Shown here: piece after piece, positions 63,525 to 64,000 of the stretch
How the letters are laid out: each line of letters starts with the position of its first letter
Numbering within the stretch: position 1 is the first letter of the stretch
Assembly (NCBI RefSeq): GCF_009690905.1
Contig: NZ_VOSW01000020.1
Location: forward strand, 1-64,000
Reading direction: 5' to 3'
Source of the DNA: Paraburkholderia madseniana
GTDB taxonomy: Bacteria > Pseudomonadota > Gammaproteobacteria > Burkholderiales > Burkholderiaceae
DNA: 64,000 nucleotides
Made by a program: the position numbers and the translations under genes
Notes under the pieces: generated by a model
Told to the model about the DNA's origin: nothing
The model's database searches: none
Seen by the model: the letters and a program-made list of their open reading frames with translations, nothing else

Positions 63525-64000
63525 ATGAAAACACCCAAACGTCTGCTCCCGCTGGTCGAAGAGGGCCTGATCGACGAAGTCATCTCGCAGTTGATGAGCG
63601 GCAAAGAAGCCACCGTCTACGTGGTCCGCAGCGGCGAGTCCACGCGCTGCGCGAAGGTCTATAAGGACGCCAAACAGCGCAGTTTCCGCCAGGCCGCGTC
63701 CTATCAGCAGGGCCGCAAGGTCAAGAACAGCCGCCAGCAGCGCGCCATGGAAAAAGGCAGCCGCTATGGCCGCGAAGTGCAGGAACAGGCGTGGCAGAAC
63801 GCGGAAGTCGATGCGCTGTTCCAGCTCGCCAACGCCGGCGTGCGCGTGCCGCAGCCCTTTATCTGCACCGACGGCGTGTTGCTGATGGAATTGGTGACCG
63901 ATGCGGACGGCAACGTCGCGCCGCGTCTGAACGATGTCGAGATGACCGAAGCACGCGCGTTCGAACTGCACGCGCTGCTGCTCAACCAGGTGGTGCGCAT
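63525..64000 (+). CDS. RIO-type atypical serine kinase, N-terminal part (runs off window)
   Basis: The frame is open from the ATG at 63525 to the window end (158 codons). SGKEATVYVVRSGE is the phosphate-binding loop, CAKVYKD carries the ATP lysine, RYGREVQEQAWQNAEVDALF and GVRVPQPF.....LLMELV are typical of the bacterial RIO group (PA4780-like). The catalytic loop lies beyond the window. GGTGG precedes the start. Its physiological target is unknown. Confidence 0.9.
   Translation, partial: MKTPKRLLPLVEEGLIDEVISQLMSGKEATVYVVRSGESTRCAKVYKDAKQRSFRQAASYQQGRKVKNSRQQRAMEKGSRYGREVQEQAWQNAEVDALFQLANAGVRVPQPFICTDGVLLMELVTDADGNVAPRLNDVEMTEARAFELHALLLNQVVR

Overview
The window is a GC-rich chromosomal segment from a beta-proteobacterium of the Burkholderiales. 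A Paraburkholderia- or Burkholderia-type genome fits best: it has many LysR regulators, OmpC-type porins, RND efflux operons, sugar ABC cassettes and a phasin-free accessory region, and nearly all codons end in G or C. No rRNA, tRNA or CRISPR was seen. Genus is inferred from gene content only.

Layout. 1-0.7 kb: 3' end of an IS1182-type transposase cut by the window edge. 0.7-4.3 kb: two regulator/enzyme pairs (AraC-type with SDR; LysR-type with SnoaL-like protein). 4.7-8.4 kb: membrane diguanylate cyclase, a GDSL lipoprotein and a small membrane protein. 8.3-16.7 kb: one tightly coupled minus-strand operon, EF-hand protein / outer-membrane channel / adaptor / RND pump / response regulator / histidine kinase. 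17-21.7 kb: small secreted and hypothetical proteins, an ArsB/NhaD-like transporter, and a cytochrome b561 / YceI / YceI cluster. 21.7-26.8 kb: LysR gene followed by an MFS transporter and two paralogous DUF1254/DUF1214 proteins.

27-41.6 kb is the most coherent metabolic block: a DeoR-type regulator, a four-component sugar ABC importer, a PfkB (ribokinase/deoxyribokinase-like) kinase, a two-domain ALDH16-type aldehyde dehydrogenase and DeoC, plus a divergent second sugar ABC importer. The enzymes fit phosphorylation of a deoxy sugar, aldol cleavage to acetaldehyde plus glyceraldehyde-3-phosphate, and oxidation of the acetaldehyde. An 18-bp element shared (16/18) by the deoR and deoC upstream regions links the regulator to the operon.

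41.8-51.2 kb: dinB, then a second RND operon (pump / adaptor / channel), again followed by a response regulator and kinase. 51.5-56.1 kb: VOC protein with divergent LysR, LysE-type exporter, small membrane protein, SulP transporter. 56.2-61.8 kb: ABM-domain protein, then an M20 amidohydrolase / porin / MFS operon with a divergent LysR gene. 61.9-63.3 kb: a hipBA locus whose antitoxin gene and operators look intact but whose hipA carries an internal frameshifting deletion at a 7-bp microhomology. The window ends inside a RIO-type kinase gene.
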